From Ochotona curzoniae (Eukaryota; Chordata; Mammalia; Lagomorpha; Ochotonidae): DNA of 64,000 bases. The stretch is from positions 12,346,501 to 12,410,500 of the forward strand of contig NW_024466607.1 in assembly GCF_017591425.1 (NCBI RefSeq), in the 5' to 3' direction. Positions 61,787 to 64,000 of this stretch are shown piece after piece (position 1 is the first letter of the stretch; each line of letters starts with the position of its first letter). The notes beneath the pieces were generated by a model. The model made no database searches. It had not been told where the DNA came from and saw only the letters and a program-made list of their open reading frames with translations. Both the position numbers and the translations under genes were made by a program.

Positions 61787-61884
61787 ATGGTTTAGGCTTT
61801 GCCACCACATGGTTTCTTTCTCAGCTCCTCAACTCTGCTATTTCTTGTAGCACGAAGGCTAGCCACAAATGCGCTTGTGCACGT

Positions 61885-61886
<2 letters not shown>

Positions 61887-61929
<43 letters not shown>
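61887..61929. repeat. (CA)n microsatellite, about 21 units
   Basis: Pure AC array of 43 bases on the + strand; a likely polymorphic marker. Confidence 0.98.
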
Positions 61930-61931
<2 letters not shown>

Positions 61932-63078
61932 GGCCGTGTGCCGACACAGGGAGATCTGGTCCCTAGGCTGGAGTTTGACATCCCTTGGCACAAAATGTAT
62001 AGCAAGACAGAAAGCTCACGGCAATTATTTAGTTACTCAATTGATTCATATGAGTATTTGCTAAGATATGAGAATGAACACCCCTCACTGGTTTCCCCCA
62101 CTGTCCCTTGCCCTCCTGTTGCTGCTTCAGAAGAGCAGAGGCCCCCTCATCCCTATGGTGGGGACTCTGTGGCACCCAGCAGGCAAGCAGCAGGACCCAA
62201 GCTCCTGGGCTGCAGGCTGGAGACACCTCCAGTCCTGCCCGCTGCCGTAACCACACAGGCAGCTGCTGTACTCAAAGGGCGGTGAGGTGCACTCACTGTG
62301 GCTGAGCACATCAGGATGGGCCTTGGAAATAACAAGGAAATACTGTCACACACAGTGAGGGCCTTTGGTCTGCCCACAGGGCCAGACCCAGGCTCTGCTT
62401 AAAGGTCAAGGGAAAGACAAAGTCTACAAAAAGTGGTTGGGCGGGGGTTGGAAAATAACATAATGCGAGAGATAAGAGAGCAGCCATTGCAAAAACATCT
62501 GAAGTTTATACCACTTAATAGAATCCAGGTTTGGAAAACAAAACACCAATTAGACCAAATAAATGGGAAGAAAAAAATGTTAAATATTACAAATGAACTA
62601 TATGTTTCACTGGTATTTCCCTTTTAAATATCGTCTGTATCCTAGGTACATGCTAACAGTGTGGTCTGTTACAGTGAGGGCCACTGAACGGTGGGGTTGT
62701 GGGTTGTCCCTGTGTGAGAGAGCTGGCCATTCAGGCTTTGTCAACCTCTGTGTTACCACAGAACCCGCCTGAGCACAGCTTTAAGGCAATTCACACGTAT
62801 GAGGCTTGCTTTCCTGCCAGTCGGAGCCACGTTTCACACACAGAGCAGTTTCTCGGTCAGACTTGATGGGGAAAGGAAGTGAATTCTGTAGGAGGATTAT
62901 GTTTACTTGGAGCTTGCCTTGTTTTTTTCAGTAATTATTTTGATCACTTGACAAGCTTTAAAAAAACAAACAAAAATAAGACCAAGCAACTCTTTTCAGT
63001 AACTGCGTGCCCAAAAGTGCTCTTTAAGGTCTGGGAGGAAAGACTGAGGTTTGGTTTTACCGTACACTTATTCATTTA

Positions 63079-64000
63079 CTTTCATTCCAGTCTGTCGGTT
63101 TTCTTCCCATTTTCTTCACAGAATTCTTTTTGCAGAGCTTAACTTTTTAATTTTAAAGAAGTCCAACTTGTTCTTTTGTTTATGCCTTTGGAAATGCATT
63201 TAAAAAGTAACTGTCAAACCTAGATCACCTTGGCTTTCTCCTATGCTATCCCCTAGGCATTTTCTTTTGTAATTTTTTTGAAAGCATATTTACAGATAGG
63301 AGGGGAGGCAGAGAGAGACCCTCCATTCTCTGGTTCACTCCCCCACATGGTCACAGCACTTGTACTGGGCCAGGCCACAGCCAGGAGGACCTTGAAGCTT
63401 CCTCTGAGTTTTCCAAGCATCTGGGCCAGCTTCTGCTATTCTTCCAGGCATACTGGTAGGAAGCTGGATCAGAAGCAGAGCAGCCAAAACTTGAACGAGG
63501 GCCTATACGGATGCTGGCATTGCAGGTAGAGGTTCAACTTGTTATGCCACAGTACCAGCCCCTTTTCCAGAAATATTACTTTCTTTTGACTCACATTTAA
63601 GGCTTTGATTAATTTGGGACATTATTTGGTGAAAGACATAAGGGCTGTCTCTAGATCGATATTTTTGCATGTGATGTCCAGTTGTTCTAGGACCTTTTTA
63701 TTAACACTTTCTCCATTCAAGTATCTTTGCTCCTGAATTTGAGTACACCTACGTCTGGCTCTTTATTTCACTGATTTTTTTCTCTATTCTTTCACCAATA
63801 CCACACTGTGTTCACAATCATAACTTTGTAGTGAGTCTTGAAATTGGGTTGTATCAGTCTTCTAACTATTCTTCTTTGCTATTATGTTGGTTGTTTCGGC
63901 TCTTTTGGCATACCATACAAACTTCAGAATCAGTTTTTTGATAGTTATAAAATAACTCATTAAGATGTTGACTGGAACTGCATTCAGTCCTTACAAATTC
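63079..64000 (-). mobile_element. Ancient L1 (L1M-type) ORF2 region, antisense, interrupted by SINE
   Basis: The + strand follows the antisense text of old L1 copies over its whole length: TTTAATTTTAAAGAAGTCCA, GGCTTTCTCCTATGCTATCC, then after a SINE ATTTTTGCATGTGATGTCCA, GTTGTTCTAGGACC, TTTCACCAATACCACACTGT, CTTTGTAGTGAGTCTTGAAA and ACAAACTTCAGAATCAG. It continues past the window. Confidence is high because more than ten blocks occur in the right order. Confidence 0.85.
63272..63562 (-). mobile_element. C-SINE nested in ancient L1
   Basis: Reverse-oriented: TTTTTTTGAAAGCATATTTA, GGTTCACTCCCCCACATGG, GGAAGCTGGATCAGAAGCAG, ACTTGAACGAGGGC and head complement GCCACAGTACCAGCCCC. The L1 reads on after it at about 63580. 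Confidence 0.88.

Overview
This is mammalian nuclear DNA: long introns, GT-AG splice junctions, and dense tRNA-derived SINEs with A and B boxes and A-rich tails. The SINEs are of the lagomorph C-SINE type. The younger copies look closer to what I remember of pika (Ochotona) than of rabbit, so a pika-like lagomorph is my best inference; this was not tested by a search. There is no sign of bacterial, phage or CRISPR content.

Two protein-coding genes are present, tail to tail. SNRK, an AMPK-related serine/threonine kinase activated by LKB1, is on the + strand. Its whole coding sequence can be assembled from five coding exons (12401-12989, 28048-28189, 31098-31310, 33537-33671, 35518-36739). They join in phase to 2301 nt, or 766 residues. 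The start-codon exon also carries 105 nt of 5' leader with a short upstream ORF. Any earlier non-coding exons and the promoter are not visible and probably lie before the window. The 3' UTR runs from 36740 to perhaps 38990 and holds an AU-rich nonamer and two Pumilio-type sites.

ANO10 (TMEM16K), an endoplasmic-reticulum anoctamin/scramblase, is on the - strand. Only its last two coding exons are inside (56468-56584 and 43805-43873), separated by a 12.6 kb intron. The rest lies beyond 64000. The same SNRK-ANO10 neighbourhood is known on human 3p22.1.

Layout: 1-12295, intron or upstream of SNRK; 12296-36739, SNRK coding region; 36740 to about 38990, SNRK 3' UTR; about 38991-43479, GC-rich intergenic DNA with one unexplained stretch; about 43480-43873, ANO10 3' UTR and last coding exon; 43874-56467, ANO10 intron; 56468-56584, ANO10 exon; 56585-64000, further ANO10 intron. 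Non-coding DNA is filled with about 28 C-SINE copies, several ancient L1 fragments, two MIR fragments and several microsatellites. Nested insertions at 16.8-19.3 kb and 63.1-64.0 kb give a relative age order.

I found no novel multi-gene system. The points most worth following are the C-terminal Cys-His-Val-Ile of SNRK (possible prenylation signal), the SNRK upstream ORF and 3' UTR motifs, the changed last exon of ANO10, and the coding-like islands between the two genes.
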